NCBI GenBank assembly: GCA_009363875.1
Contig: CM018692.1
Coordinates: 94,516,137-94,580,136, forward strand
Reading direction: 5' to 3'
Length of the DNA stretch: 64,000 bases
Origin: Mikania micrantha
Lineage: Eukaryota > Streptophyta > Magnoliopsida > Asterales > Asteraceae
Below, piece after piece: positions 24,355 to 35,881 of the stretch (position 1 is its first letter; the number at the start of each line of letters is the position of its first letter). Both the position numbers and the translations under genes were made by a program. The notes beneath the pieces were generated by a model, which saw nothing but the letters and a program-made list of their open reading frames with translations, did no database searches and had not been told where the DNA came from.

Positions 24355-24990
24355 TCAGTCCTCTGGGTCATCAATAGTGGATTCAGGATCAGAATCAACA
24401 GCTGGTGCTGGTTCCTCCCCTTCCTCCTCTTCATCCTCTTCATCCTCTTCTTCATTCTCCGAGACCACCAAATCTTCCAAGGCAACAAGTCTGCCTTCCA
24501 GAATCTCAGCTCAGTTCTCAGAAGCTTGAAAAATACCAGTCAACTGGATGATCTCATCCCGCATCTCATTAACCAGGTTGGCAAGGTTATCTTGTCTTTC
24601 ATTCGCATCCCAGAGTTCCCGAACATTGTACTCAATCCTATCATTTGCCCAGTACAAGTCCTCACGTAGTTTGGCAATCTCCTCAGAGTCAGTCCGTTGC
24701 CTCTTAGGCTCAGGAACATCCAACGCAGGTGGTGGATGAGTAGAAGGTCCCTCAACAGGTTCCTCCTTAGGCTCCTCCTCTGGATCCTCATCCGGATCCT
24801 CCTCCAGACCCTCCTCCGGATCCTCATCCGGATCCTCCTCCGGATCCTCCTCAGGGTCTGAATCATCTCTCTCAGATGGTGGAGGAGATGGGATAGGTGG
24901 TGCTGGTGATGATGGTGGTGCTGGAACTACCGGCTCCTCATCCTCCGAATCATCAATGTATATGTATGGTACTGATGATGAAGATGCCAT
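24355..24990 (-). pseudogene. Y1 accessory ORF upstream of gag (one stop)
   Basis: Encodes a 211-codon frame starting MASSSSVPYIYIDDSEDEEP and interrupted by one TGA at 24511-24513, where Y2 has CGA. Layout follows the Y2 protein: an acidic/serine N-terminus after a hydrophobic YIYI core, a proline-rich stretch, DPEEDPDEDPEE repeats, the basic patch PKRQR, a heptad-like Glu/Leu-rich segment, then a Glu/Asp-rich tail. Length changes relative to Y2 are multiples of three. It sits between PBS and gag in the same orientation. I recognise no family. Kept frame across diverged copies suggests a real protein. Confidence 0.75.
24770..24857 (-). repeat. Acidic-codon minisatellite in Y1 accessory ORF
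   Basis: Tandem GGATCCTC-type units, 9-18 bp, encoding alternating Asp-Pro-Glu-Glu and Asp-Pro-Asp-Glu on the minus strand. Copy number differs from Y2 but stays in frame. Confidence 0.8.
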
Positions 24991-25159
24991 GCCTGTTACA
25001 TAATACCATATGTAAGTGCAGTGCCATGGAACGTGTAACCAAGTCTATTACATAATGGCGTATGTAATTTCTAAGTGATATGTGTAAGTGTGCGTGTCTA
25101 ATGTCTAACAGTTATAGTCTAAGTCTACAAATGCAAACCTAGTTCGCTATAACCAATGT

Positions 25160-25170
25160 CTCTGATACCA
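25160..25170 (-). promoter_or_regulatory. Y1 primer-binding site (tRNA-iMet)
   Basis: CTCTGATACCA on the plus strand, three bases from the LTR. The match to initiator-Met tRNA is shorter than in W because the next base differs. The leader to the accessory ORF is about 170 bp. Confidence 0.88.
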
Positions 25171-25173
25171 ATC

Positions 25174-27917
25174 TGTCACACCCCCAATTTCCAACTAACG
25201 GAATCATACCGTTTGGGACGTGACAAACCAGGATCTCAGATCATTAGACATAACGAAGACCTCTATATGAATTTCAAAACATACTTTGGTCTAAAACAGT
25301 AATATCAAAGTTCAAACGTTGCGGAAACGTTTTTAAAACAAAGCAAATATAAATGTTTGAACACTGTAAATTACAAAAACAAAATCCCAAATGTTCAAAT
25401 TCAAATAACAGAAAGGTGAAATATGCATGCGACTCGATCTCCTAGTCCATGCTTGCTTGAATCTTGTACCTTAACGTCCTGAGAAAACATGTAAATCAAG
25501 TCAACACAAAGGTTGGTGCATTACACAGGTTTAAGCATTCAAAAATGTTTGAAACCACAGTTTGAACAAAATGTTTGCAGATAACATAATCACACATGCA
25601 TAGTCATGATAGCTAGTCATTTATACTATTTACATAAGTGGTCGACACCGAAGCTGACTAATGCATGCTATCGCATGTTTTGCCTTGCCACTATTGTCTA
25701 GCACAAACAATAGTAATGAGTGTTTGGTCAGTCAAACACCTGCGTAGATCCCATCTACCAAGTGAGGTTTGTCAAACCTAATAGATCTATTTCCAACTAC
25801 CACGCTTTGCGCTACGGCAAACTAAACGGTTCGAAGTGTAAGGACTTGTAATGCTATGTTTGCACTCAATGTAAACAGCTAACTCATGCAAGTGATATGT
25901 ATCTAAAAATGTTTGTTGCACATGTTTTCTCCCCCAAAACAGTTAAAATAAGAAAGGGGCCGTGTACGCACCTTTGATTGTAGCAGAATGATCAAACACA
26001 CGTGAACTCGCGTAGAAAATCCTCTACGAAGAATCTGTGTTTAAACAATTACAGTGTGTTATTCGGGATGTCGTTTTATGCTTGAAATCACATACGTGTC
26101 AACACACGTATGTTAGAGTGTTAAGAATATGCATACGTATGTACGCGTGCCTTTGAAATCGTTTAAATAAAACCATATATGATTTTATTTAATTAAACGT
26201 AATTATACGCGATTTCGTTTTCGATCTAAAATATAAATTTTATTATCTTAATTAATTCGGGATCTCGTTACGGTTCCAACGCAACTTGAATGAGCTACAA
26301 CGGAGTTAAAACGAGCGAGTTACGGTTTAAATACTAAAAATGGTGTTTTTTATACAAAAACAATGGTCACCCGGGTTCGAACCCGTGACCTCTCGCCCCA
26401 AACACTTAGTCCTTGCCAACTACACGAGTTCAACATTTGATAATGATTTCATTTCAGCTATTTTTAAACACAACCTAACCTGTCTCCCTTTGTTTTACCC
26501 TTAACCGACCAATCTTGGTTCCAATTGTCTCACGATTCGAACTCGATCAATCTCAGAACCTTAGGGCTATTTTTCTTTAGACTTAGGCGATCTTATAAAT
26601 GGTTTCAATTTGATCAATGATTAACTCCAGCTCATGCATTCGGTTATGCTCAGTCTCGAAATCAAATTCAAAACCCACAATCCAAATTGATCAAATCTAC
26701 TTATATCAACCAGTAAATCCATAGGTCTTTCATTAAATGGTGAATTTCACAGCCTTCAGAAAGATTTAGTGTGGATATCCAGTTCATCTAATTCGAAAAT
26801 CCCAATTCGATTTATAACTCAAGAACCCTAAGATGAAACTGATACAATCCGATATGTTTAAACGAAATTAATATGGGTATTTCGTTCTACAGATTATCAC
26901 GAAACTATCTGTGTGATTAAATTCGATTATTACTCCGATTACACAAGAAACCCCCATTTCGTTTCTTACAACAAACCCTAGCTCTTAATCTCTTACAATT
27001 CGATGTTATATCATGAAATTCACATATGGGTTTCCTTAAAATAATGATTTCGAAACTCTCTGTGCCAATTGATTTCATTCTTAAACTCGATTTAACAGAA
27101 ACCCCCAAATCGTTTTATCCTAAGAACCCTAGAATTAGATTTCATAAAATTTGATGTTGTTTGCTACAATTAACATAGAGGTTATGTTAATCGGTCTATT
27201 CTGAAGCTGGTAGTAAGGTTTAATTTGATTATAATCCCCGATTAAGCAGAAACCCCCAAATCGGTTTCTCATATGAACCCTAGAAATCAAACTCCATCAA
27301 ATCGATGTAGTTACCAGAAATTGTTATATGGTTTTACTTAATCGGCCATATTAGGGTGTGTAGGAGTAAATACTTACCTGTTTGATAACCAATTGAAGAG
27401 GATCGACTTTTAGGTCAATTTTCGGTCGAGTTCTTGAATCAAACCCCTTCCTGTGGCTTCTTGATTCGAATTCTTGTATGCAACAGAGCCCAATAATGCC
27501 GACCAAGGATTCTGGAGTTCCAATTTCTCTGATTATAGTCGAGGTATACGAATTTGATAGTATACATTTGCGGTTTCGACTCTTAGTTAACCATCGAGTT
27601 AAATTCAAGGTTTAATGTCCACAATAACTAATGATAACGGTTTATCATCATTATTGTATACTGATTGAGTGATAAATTTGACCATTAACATCGTATTAAT
27701 GCAAAATTTGAATTTCTTTTGATAATCCATACGAATTTTGACTTGTAAAAGTCAAAATTTGGTATTTTTATGTATTGCAAGCTTAACCTTCATGGTTTAA
27801 GTGTTTCTAGACCTGTTTTGATAAATACTAGACCTTCTCATTTAGTTGAGTATGATTTCGTATGATTTTTGTTAGTTTCGGGTTAACAGAGTTAACCGAA
27901 AATGCCGAATTGTCACA
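25174..27917 (-). repeat. Y1 5' LTR (2744 bp)
   Basis: Begins TGTCACACCCCCAATTTCC and ends CCGAATTGTCACA before the target-site copy ATATA. Retains the about 30 bp (with GTTAACAGAGTTAAC) lost from the other LTR. Confidence 0.9.
26362..26434 (-). other. tRNA-like segment in Y1 5' LTR
   Basis: Second copy of the A-box/B-box-like segment described at 17545-17616, with one change in the D-arm-like part. Confidence 0.4.
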
Positions 27918-27932
27918 ATATAGATATTGCGA

Positions 27933-29172
27933 ATGGCTGGTCAAGGAATGTATGTGCATACAGACAACCAATCAATCAGTTTTGCGGCTATCGAAGCTAT
28001 GGTAGAACAACGGGTTAGAAAAGACATTACGGATTACGAGACTGCACGCCTAAACAGTGGAACAAGCAACGGAACTCACAACCACAACTCAAAAGGATGT
28101 TCATTCAGAACCTTCCTTAGCTACCATCCTCATATATTCACGGGACCGGAAAGAGCGGTAGGACTGCTCCAATGGATTAAGGTGGTTGAGTCAATCTTCT
28201 GCATGGGCGGGTGTTCTGAAGAGAATAAAGTAAAATTTGCTACTGGGACTTTGGAAGGACAGGCACTCACTTGGTGGAACTCACACATTCAGATACTAAG
28301 TCTGCAGACTGCTAACTCAATCCCATGGGAAAACTTCATCAAGATGATTGAAGGAAGAATATTGTCCTCGGAACAAAATCAAGCAACCGGAGTGGTTTTG
28401 GATTCACAAAATGGAGGGATCCGAGATCGAACAATACACCGCTCGATTCCACGAGATGTGTAAACTGTATCCAGAAGTGGTGACCCCAGAATACAAAAAG
28501 ATTGAAAAAATACATCAGTGGATTACCTGAACAGATCCAAAGCCTAGTTACCGCGGAAGACCCCACACTCATTCAACCCACTATTTGTTTGGCTCATTGT
28601 CTGACTGACCAAGCGGTAGCACATGGTAAGCTACCCAAGAGGGGTGAACACCTGAAGCCCCAAGGGACCAAGCGGAAGTGGGAGTCAAGAAACAACAGGA
28701 CCTTCTCACCACAACAATCAACCCAACATTTCCCCACACCAGCAAAAGTCTTTACCGCCACTCAATCTGATGCTCAAGGCAAGAAAGCATACCAAGGTAG
28801 CTACCCCAAGTGCAAAAATTGCTCATACCATCACTTTGGACCATGCAATAGGATCAAGTGTACAAGATGTGGGAGAAACAGGCATATTATGAGGGAGTGT
28901 CATGCCAACCTGAAGCCGAACACAAACAGAGTCGGCTCACAAAGGGGATGCTTCACCTGCGGAAAGCCTGGTCACATACGCCGAGACTGCCCACAAAGCA
29001 AGAAAGCAGGAGGCAACGCTGCAAGAGGCAGGACATTCGTATTCGGATCTGGAAAAGCCAAAGATGATTCCAACATCATATAATATCTATGTAAGGGTAT
29101 TATTTGATACCGGAACTAATATGAGCTTTACACCTAGTGAGTTTAGTAAATTACTAGATATCACACCAACAC
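27933..29172 (+). pseudogene. Z gag and start of protease, frameshifted
   Basis: ATG at 27933 opens MAGQGMYVHTDNQSISFAAI. The capsid region follows (TFLSYHPHIFTGPERAVGL, ATGTLEGQALTWWNS), equivalent to Gag of Y2 but clearly diverged. The frame shifts near 28350 and again near 28500; homology continues as EEYCPRNK, KMEGSEIEQYTARFHEM and then YISGLPEQIQSLVTAEDPT. Two zinc knuckles are present (CTRCGRNRHIMREC with Gly replaced, and CFTCGKPGHIRRDC). A further shift precedes the protease active site LFDTGTNMSF. The gene is cut by X within the protease, right after the target-site copy AACAC at 29168-29172, and resumes at 52679. Gag could not be made from this copy. Confidence 0.88.
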
Positions 29173-30423
29173 TATAACATCTGTGCCGGAATCGTCACCG
29201 GAACAGTAATTTGTACAGTAACTTGTACAGTAACTCAGATACAATCAACGAGAAATACTTAGAAACTATTAACATTCAATGCTAAACATAAACTATTACG
29301 CGATGTTTCTGAGATTCTGATTTAAACCTCTTGGTTTAAACAGTCAGAAACACATCAGACAATCATGAACAGATGCATACATGTTTAATTTTGTACTATT
29401 AGGTTTAAACGTATGCCAGGATAACCAGAACAAAACTATTACAGCTACTGTTACAGAATGCTAAACCGACGAATTATTCGTACAGGTGACGATCTGTACG
29501 AATAGATCTGTAAGTTTAACGATCTGAAACGATAACTGAAAAGTAGAAAACAAAATCAGAAAGTGAAACGTACGATCGTGTTCGTACAGCTAGCGCTCTG
29601 TACGAAAACACGCGTAAGTGACGTTTTCTGACGAAACGAAAACGAAGACGAATCGAACGAAAATAAATTTAAGGAAATATAACATTTCCTGTTTTTCAAT
29701 TTTGAAACTCATCAGAGATAAATTAAAACGAAACTATTTTAATTTAAGACGCGTAAAGCAAAATACGCGAATAAATAATTAAACGCGTAAAAATAATAAT
29801 TTACGACAGATAATTTAAGAAAATAATATTTAAACTAATTACTAGAAATAGACGCCTTCTGAACATTTTAAAAATGTTCTTTTATTTAAAATACGAAAAA
29901 CATGCGCGTAACGAGCCGGATACGCGACGAAAATACGAACCGAGCAACCGAAACGAACCCGAACACCCTCGGGATATAAAAACCCTAAAATGAGACTTCA
30001 CCCTCATTTTTCTCTCATCTCCTTCTCTCTCTAGCTCAATTCCCGTCCATCTCTCTCTCTCTCAAGAAATATCAACTTCAAACTACAAGATCTTGGTCAT
30101 TTCATGGTGAAATCGCGCATTCTTGGTGTCCACGCGTAGCTAGCAACAAGCTCTACAAGGAAGTACAACCGATCTGGAAATTCGCCCGGCTGATTTCGAG
30201 GTATGAGCTTCGAAAGGCTGAAAAACATTAGGGTTTTCATTATATTGTTGTGTTTGTTCGACCCACACACACATGACCGGTTTAGGACTTTTACACCCTA
30301 AACTCACACTTAGGCAACATCCTAGCATGTATGTCAACCCATGGAACAACCTGGCACGGATTAGAGTTCGAAAATGGTGATGTTGCAGGTAGGGTTCGTG
30401 AGAAAAGCTATAAAAGAAGGGGC

Positions 30424-30870
30424 GGCCGAACCTGTTCACTAAGCTAATGGCCGAACCTTTGTGCCCAAGTAACAGCCGAACCCTTCCAAGTTACACCTAC
30501 CGCCGAACCTTCCATTCAAGACCAGCGAACCATCCTCAGACGCCGAACCTATTAGCTGCAGCGAACCCATGATCCTAGGCGAACCAGCCAAACCCTACGA
30601 ACCTGTTATGGCAGAGCCAGGTGCGGCGAACCTCTGGCTGAACCCAAGACTTAGCTGAACCATTACACTCATGCAACCATACACGACGAACCTTCTTCTT
30701 CTCAGCGAACCATGCTGCCCCGAACCTTTAGCGGCCGAACCTAATGATTGCTTAGCATCTTCACCGAACCCATGAAAGGTCTAGACGAACCTTTCCCTTT
30801 TAAACCCTCGGCCGAACCTGTACGAAAGTTGGATCCCATGAGCGAACCATGATTGGAGCCGAACCTTGAG
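30424..30870 (+). repeat. CGAACC hexamer array in X LTR
   Basis: Nineteen CGAACC hexamers in about 445 bp, spacing irregular at 10-45 bp, most preceded by C or G. All are in the same orientation. The right LTR copy is at about 37130-37580. The related W LTR has the same array in the same element sense. Function unknown. Confidence 0.75.
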
Positions 30871-30944
30871 CCATGCACCTAAGCGGTTTGCTGGACTTGG
30901 GGTGTAAAAAGATGCAATCTGTTTAAAACTCATATCGTGGGCCT

Positions 30945-31095
30945 GTGTACACAAAACTTGGCCCACCCATGTCTTAAAATCGGCTCAAGGGATTTGGGAT
31001 TTATTCGGCCTAAGGCCCAATTCATGGGCCCAAATTTTTGATCTTTGGTCCAAAGCTATCAACCGGCCCAATGCATGTTACTTGGCCCATTTAAT
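30945..31095 (+). promoter_or_regulatory. GGCCCA cluster in X LTR
   Basis: Several GGCCCA/TGGGCC hexamers (for example near 30960, 31014, 31026, 31073 and 31084) just after the CGAACC array. They match the plant site II / UP1-type motif. The cluster is weaker than in Y2. Confidence 0.4.
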
Positions 31096-31754
31096 CAAGA
31101 GGTTAACAAATAACGTTAATATTTAATAAGCGAACGCATGAATGACTAGGATGGGTCATTATTAACACAAAATGTAGTGAATTCCAAATCTAAGGAATTT
31201 ATAAACTTAAAACATTAAGCATACAAGGGTTATGATTTAATCAAATTATTCCCATGTAACAACATCTTTCATCATAACAAGACTAACCTGTGGGGTTTAA
31301 ACCATAAATCTAAGTTAGTCTTGGGTTTACATGCTAAGCCTTATAACAAAACAATTAGCACACAATGACAGTTGAGATTTCAAAAATAGTTTAGAAGCTA
31401 AACATACAACAAAAGGGCATGACCTAACAACAATCTAAGTGTTAAGTAGGAGCACATACTTTAACTAGCAAACGAGGCCGGATAAAGAATGAAACTCGTA
31501 GGTGTTAGCCTACTTTAGGGCTAACACTTACACGCGTACACATTAATTATAATGCATACTTATAAGTTGTAAACAACATGAAATCAATACAGGATCTTGA
31601 ACACAACAACGAATACTACAAAGAGTGAGTGCATTATAGTTAAGATAAGTCAACCACTTCAAACACCAGGTGAGTTCATTTGTCCATTTTCAAACTTATT
31701 TGTTTTACTTCGGGACTGAGAAGTATGTTAAACATTTTCATAAACTATTGAAAT

Positions 31755-32435
31755 GTTATTTAATGCTTTTAAACTTATACATGATGCTTATAATAAGGCT
31801 TATGCTTGGAAACTAGTATACTTTGAGAATCTTTAAACTTGATGCTTATTCTATAAACTAGAAGCTTAAACTATATACTTGAGGTTTACACTATGGACTT
31901 GAAGTCTAACCGTTAGGCTAGACATTTATGATATAAACTTAATACTTAAACTTTGAGCTATATACTTATGCTTAAAGCTATGTGCTTAAACTATACATTT
32001 GATGTTTAAATTATAAACTTTATGTTTAAACTACATACTCAATGTTAAGGCTTTGAGAATACTTATACTAAACACTAATACTTTATATAACGATTTCAGA
32101 AAGTTAATGTTCTATGCTCTTAGCAAAGTGTTAAACTGTTTTATACTTACAATTACTTACTTAAACATAACTTGAAAACTTATATGCTTAGAAATACTTG
32201 TATGCGTGAGATGCTTGAAACACTTGGATGTTTAACATACTTGAAATACTTGAAAACACGTGAATACTTGTTATACTTTGAGATACTTGAAAACATGTGA
32301 ATGCTTGATACATTTGGGATACTTGAATACATGAATGCATGATATACTTGGGATACATGAACACTTGGAATACTTGATATGCTTGGAACATGTGAGCATT
32401 TGGATGCTTGAAACATTGGAATGCTTAAACAAAAG
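31755..32435 (+). repeat. Degenerate short tandem repeats in X LTR
   Basis: Two phases: first imperfect units with TAAACT and CTTGATG or CTTAAAC at roughly 20-25 bp spacing, then units with ATACTTGA or ATGCTTGA at 10-20 bp spacing from 32160. They create short open frames that are not genes. Same in the right LTR near 38465-39145. Confidence 0.6.
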
Positions 32436-32439
32436 ACTG

Positions 32440-32682
32440 ATTGACCGCCGCATGTTGACCTGTGTGTCAACCCCTACTAGTCATCAGTGAAACTATGTGG
32501 ATGTGTTAAACTTGTATGCATAAGCTATAGGACATTGTAAGACAGACTGTTGACCGCCGCGTGTTGACCTATGTGTCAACCCCTACTAGTCATCAGTGTT
32601 CTTGTTTGTCAGAGTCATGTAAGACAGACTGATTGGCTGCCGCGTGTTGACCTGTGTGTCAACCCCTACTAGTCATTCAGTG
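32440..32682 (+). repeat. Three copies of a TTGACC...GTCAA hairpin block
   Basis: Units of about 50 bp at 32440-32489, 32549-32598 and 32631-32682 share GTTGACCTGTGTGTCAACCC and CTACTAGTCAT. Each contains an inverted repeat GTTGAC/GTCAAC. Repeated in the right LTR from 39149. Confidence 0.75.
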
Positions 32683-32882
32683 TTCTTCTTGATTCATCCA
32701 TGATTATGACAAGTGACTAGAATGATTGGGTTCTTCTAGTTGACTTTGTGTTAACTTGAAGGTTCCTCTATCAAAACATGTCACGAGTCATGTTTAGGAT
32801 CATTATGGATGGACGCTGAACTCCTTAGGGTTTCCAGCTGTCCATAATGGTGCCTCTTAAACTAAATACTTATATGCTATGG

Positions 32883-33510
32883 AATCAATAGGGTGGAGTG
32901 AAACGCTTAATTATCATTAATAACAATATGTTAAGAAGCCCGGTATGTGGTGGGACGGTGGCTGGGGGCTTGTCCCCTACATATGCCCTATATATAAGCA
33001 TACTTGGTTGGATAGCATAGGTGGTTGTTAGTGAGGTTAAGGTTGTCATTTCGGGGGAAACAAAGTAAACATTGGCAGGGAAAACAAATGCTAAGAATCA
33101 TACGTTATGGAATCAAAGTAGTGGAATGAAATGCTTAATTATCATTAACAACAATATGTTAAGCAGCCCGGTATGTGGTGGGACGGTGGCTGGGGCTTGT
33201 CCCCTACATATGCCCTATATATAAGCATATTTGGTTGGATAGCATAGGTAGTTGTTAGTGAGGTTAAGGTTGTCATTCGGGGAATCAAGGTGAAAAATTA
33301 CAGGGTAATCTAATACAAAGAATCAAACGTTATGGAATCAAACATGTAGGATGAAATGCTCAATTATCAGCAGGAACAATATATCATGTGTTTTAGTGTG
33401 TGGTGGGACGGTGGCTGGGGCTTGTCCCCTACATATGCCCTATATATAAGCATACTGAAACAGATGGTATAGGTGGTTAATGGTGAGGTTAAGGTTGTCA
33501 TTCAAAGGAT
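32883..33510 (+). repeat. Triplicated TATA-containing module in X LTR
   Basis: Three direct copies, spaced about 225-228 bp, of a block with GGTGGGACGGTGGCTGGGG, CTTGTCCCCTACATATGCC and TATATATAAG (cores at 32989, 33216 and 33441). W has one copy in the same element sense. In the right LTR (39697, 39924) the third core is changed to TATACATAAG. Probably the core promoter; U3 would be about 3.8 kb. Confidence 0.7.
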
Positions 33511-33957
33511 TTTTCGAACTATTTTTACATAAAAACTACATGAACTCACCAACCATTGTGTTGACTTTGTTTTCTTACATGCTTTCTCAGGTGACGCACA
33601 AGATTAAGCTAAGATTCAGGATTGCATACTAGGATGCCCAGACATAGATCCTAGTTGACTTTTGAAGAAGCACAAATTTTGAGATAAATATGAATCTCTT
33701 TTGATATCTTGTACAGATACAAGATAGATATATTTGATTCTTTTGGATAGGTTTACTTAGTTAAATTACCAAATGTTGACAATTGTAATTTAACTTTGTA
33801 ATCCTAGTTAATGTTTTATTGTGCTTAATTATTCTTTAACATTGATGCTATGTAAACAATCTGATCATCACGATTATCATTCACGATATCGTGCTCCGAG
33901 AACCTTCCGCCCGACGGGGACTTCGATCCAACCCCGCCGGCTCGGGGTGTGACAGAT

Positions 33958-33969
33958 TGGTATCAGAGC
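33958..33969 (+). promoter_or_regulatory. X primer-binding site (tRNA-iMet)
   Basis: TGGTATCAGAGC, three bases after the LTR end at 33954. Complementary to the 3' end of initiator-Met tRNA. Confidence 0.9.
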
Positions 33970-34113
33970 TCAAGGTTATAGAGAATAATAGGTCACATAC
34001 TTAAACGGTTTGACCTACACTATAACTTAGGGACCCTCATGTAGAGTACATAAGACTTAAGTTTGCATTGTGTCTTCTGCGTTCGATCACAACACTAACC
34101 AATATCTTGGGTT

Positions 34114-35420
34114 ATGATCAGAAGGCCGCCTAGAAGACAACCGACCCCGGTGCCTACTTCAAAGACCTCAGCACCGCACTCTTCAACACCATCACCACCA
34201 GATTCACTGCCGCCTCCTTGTCCTCCACTGGACCCTCCTCCGAACCCGACTGCAGCTATAGTTTTGGATCCTGGTCAACGTTACTGAGCAGTCAGCTGAC
34301 TAATCAGATGAAGAATATCATCCCGGAGATGATCAACAGGATTCAAAGCCACAGTAACAACTCTGGGCATACTGCGGGAGAAACTAGTGGAAACACCGGC
34401 ACTATATCCGACTGTTCGTACAAGTCATTTGTAGGATGCAAACCGCCAAGCTTTAGCGGTGTTGAAGGGGCTGTTGGACTCATTCAATGGTTAGAAAAGA
34501 TGGAAGCTACATTGGACCTAAGCAGTTGTCCGGAAAGACATAAGGTTCGCTATGCTGCTGGATCTTTCAGTAAGCGTGCCCTAACTTGGTGGAACTCCCA
34601 GATAAATGCTTGAGGTAGGGATGAAGCACTAGCTATGCCTTGGGAAGAATTCAAAACCCTTTTGAGGAATGAATTCTGTCCTAAGCACGAACTTCAGAAA
34701 CTAGAAGTGGAACTGTCAAATCATGTGATGAAGGGAGCGGATCACATGGCCTTCACTACTCGCTATCACGAATTGGTAGCATTGGTGCCTGAGATGCTGC
34801 CAACGCTGGAAAAGCGGATTGACATATATGTAGGAGGATTACCATCCTGCATTCAGGGCATTGTACTTGCTGCAAACCCTGCAACTTTAGAATCTGCCAT
34901 TTCCCTATCCGCTAAACTTACTGACGTAATGGTGAAGTCAGGAGAATTGAAGGACGACTCAGGCAAGGCTAAAGAGGAACAACCGAAGAAGAAGCAAAAA
35001 GGCAACCAACAATATGAGATGCCCACACCACTCAATCAAGTTGCTGCAGTACTTGCTAAATCTGCACGCAAACCTTACACTCGTGTACATCCTCAATGTG
35101 CACAATTTCAGTTTCATCATGCTGCCACAATGTCGTGTAGGCAGTGTACCAACTGTGGCCGAAAAGGCCATCTGGCTCAACACTGTCGAACTTCACCAGC
35201 ACCAGCTGTAAACAATGCTGCTATGGCAAAACCACCACCGCAAAACCCTGGCAACTACAACAAAAACAATCAGGGATGCTTTAACTGTGGAGAACTAGGT
35301 CATTTCTCCAGGAATTGCCCAAAGAAGGCACAACCGGGAGATCAAGTATCGAGGGGAAGAGCTTTCATGATAGGAGCTCCTGTTGCACGCCAAGACCCAG
35401 AAATGGGTACTGGTATGTGA
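34114..35420 (+). pseudogene. X gag, one stop and one frameshift
   Basis: An ATG at 34114 opens a basic then proline-rich N-terminus (MIRRPPRRQPTP). The frame shifts near 34260-34290 and continues with QMKNIIPEMINRI, the capsid core (FVGCKPPSFSGVEGAVGLIQ, FSKRALTWWNSQ), a TGA at 34611-34613, then PWEEFKTLLRNEFCPKHEL and YHELVALVPEM in the same frame. Two zinc knuckles follow: CTNCGRKGHLAQHC and CFNCGELGHFSRNC. It ends after GRAFMIGAPVARQDPEMGTG, which is where the protease begins in complete elements. Nothing of pol follows. Gag would have built virus-like particles; pol must have come from another element. Confidence 0.88.
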
Positions 35421-35845
35421 CACCCTACTCATAAGATTTCATTTTATTTTGATACTGATAAGAATAAGAAACTTATCTTATTCCTATTTAGTATAACCAT
35501 ATACGTATTCCATGAGAACTTAGGAACTCTTTTGTTGCTTAGAAACAATGAAAGAATCCTTAGTTAATGCATAGAACATACACAGGAAACCCCCAGTAAC
35601 ACTAAGGTTGTGCAACAACTAATGCTCATAACATCTGTCCGTTTTGAGCAACAAAGTGTCAGAATTACACAGATAAGTAGAAAACCATAACAGTAGAACA
35701 ACTATGAGCAATAAGATTAGCAAACTTCGAGGTCATACATAAGAATCCAAAACACGACCCAGATTTCACTTGGGGGCGTAGGGATATCACATCAAACAAG
35801 GATTCTCACTTGTTTACAAAGAAAGTCGTAACGATAATAACTTTT
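35421..35845 (+). other. X non-coding 3' interior
   Basis: About 425 bp between gag and PPT, with no protein match seen. Starts GTGACACCCTACTCATAAG. It replaces the entire pol region. Confidence 0.75.
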
Positions 35846-35881
35846 AAATTTCGGGACGAAATTTCTTTAACAAGGGGAGAC
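35846..35881 (+). promoter_or_regulatory. X polypurine tract with hairpin
   Basis: Hairpin AAATTTCG-GGA-CGAAATTT followed by AACAAGGGGAGAC, abutting the right LTR at TGTAACATC. Confidence 0.88.

Larger units (their letters stand above)
16361..27917 (-). mobile_element. Element Y1: nearly complete Ty3/gypsy chromovirus inside Z
   Basis: Complete structure on the minus strand: LTRs at 16361-19074 and 25174-27917, PBS, accessory frame, gag-pol, and two PPT-like blocks. The target-site copies are ATATA at 16356-16360 and 27918-27922. LTR differences are about two dozen by eye, around 1 percent, plus two small indels including a 30-bp deletion at the left LTR end. Its frames are broken only by four nonsense changes with no frameshift, so it is a recently silenced element. 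It lacks the TGGGCC array found at the U3 start of Y2 and Y3. Confidence 0.92.
29173..33954 (+). repeat. X left (5') LTR, 4782 bp
   Basis: Starts TATAACATCTGTGCC (TGTAACATC in the right copy) and ends GGGGTGTGACA before the PBS. Contains, in order, a CGAACC array, a GGCCCA cluster, degenerate ACTTGA repeats, three copies of a TTGACC/GTCAA hairpin, and a triplicated TATA module. No gene seen. Confidence 0.92.

Noticed and set aside
24548..24739. Frames on the plus strand opposite Y1 and Y2 coding regions (for example 44238-44687, 62169-62618)
   Set aside because: Shadow frames antisense to pol or the accessory ORF.
32180..32470. 96-codon Ser/Ile-rich frame in X LTR (also 38889-39179)
   Set aside because: Translation of the degenerate ACTTGA tandem repeats on the opposite strand.
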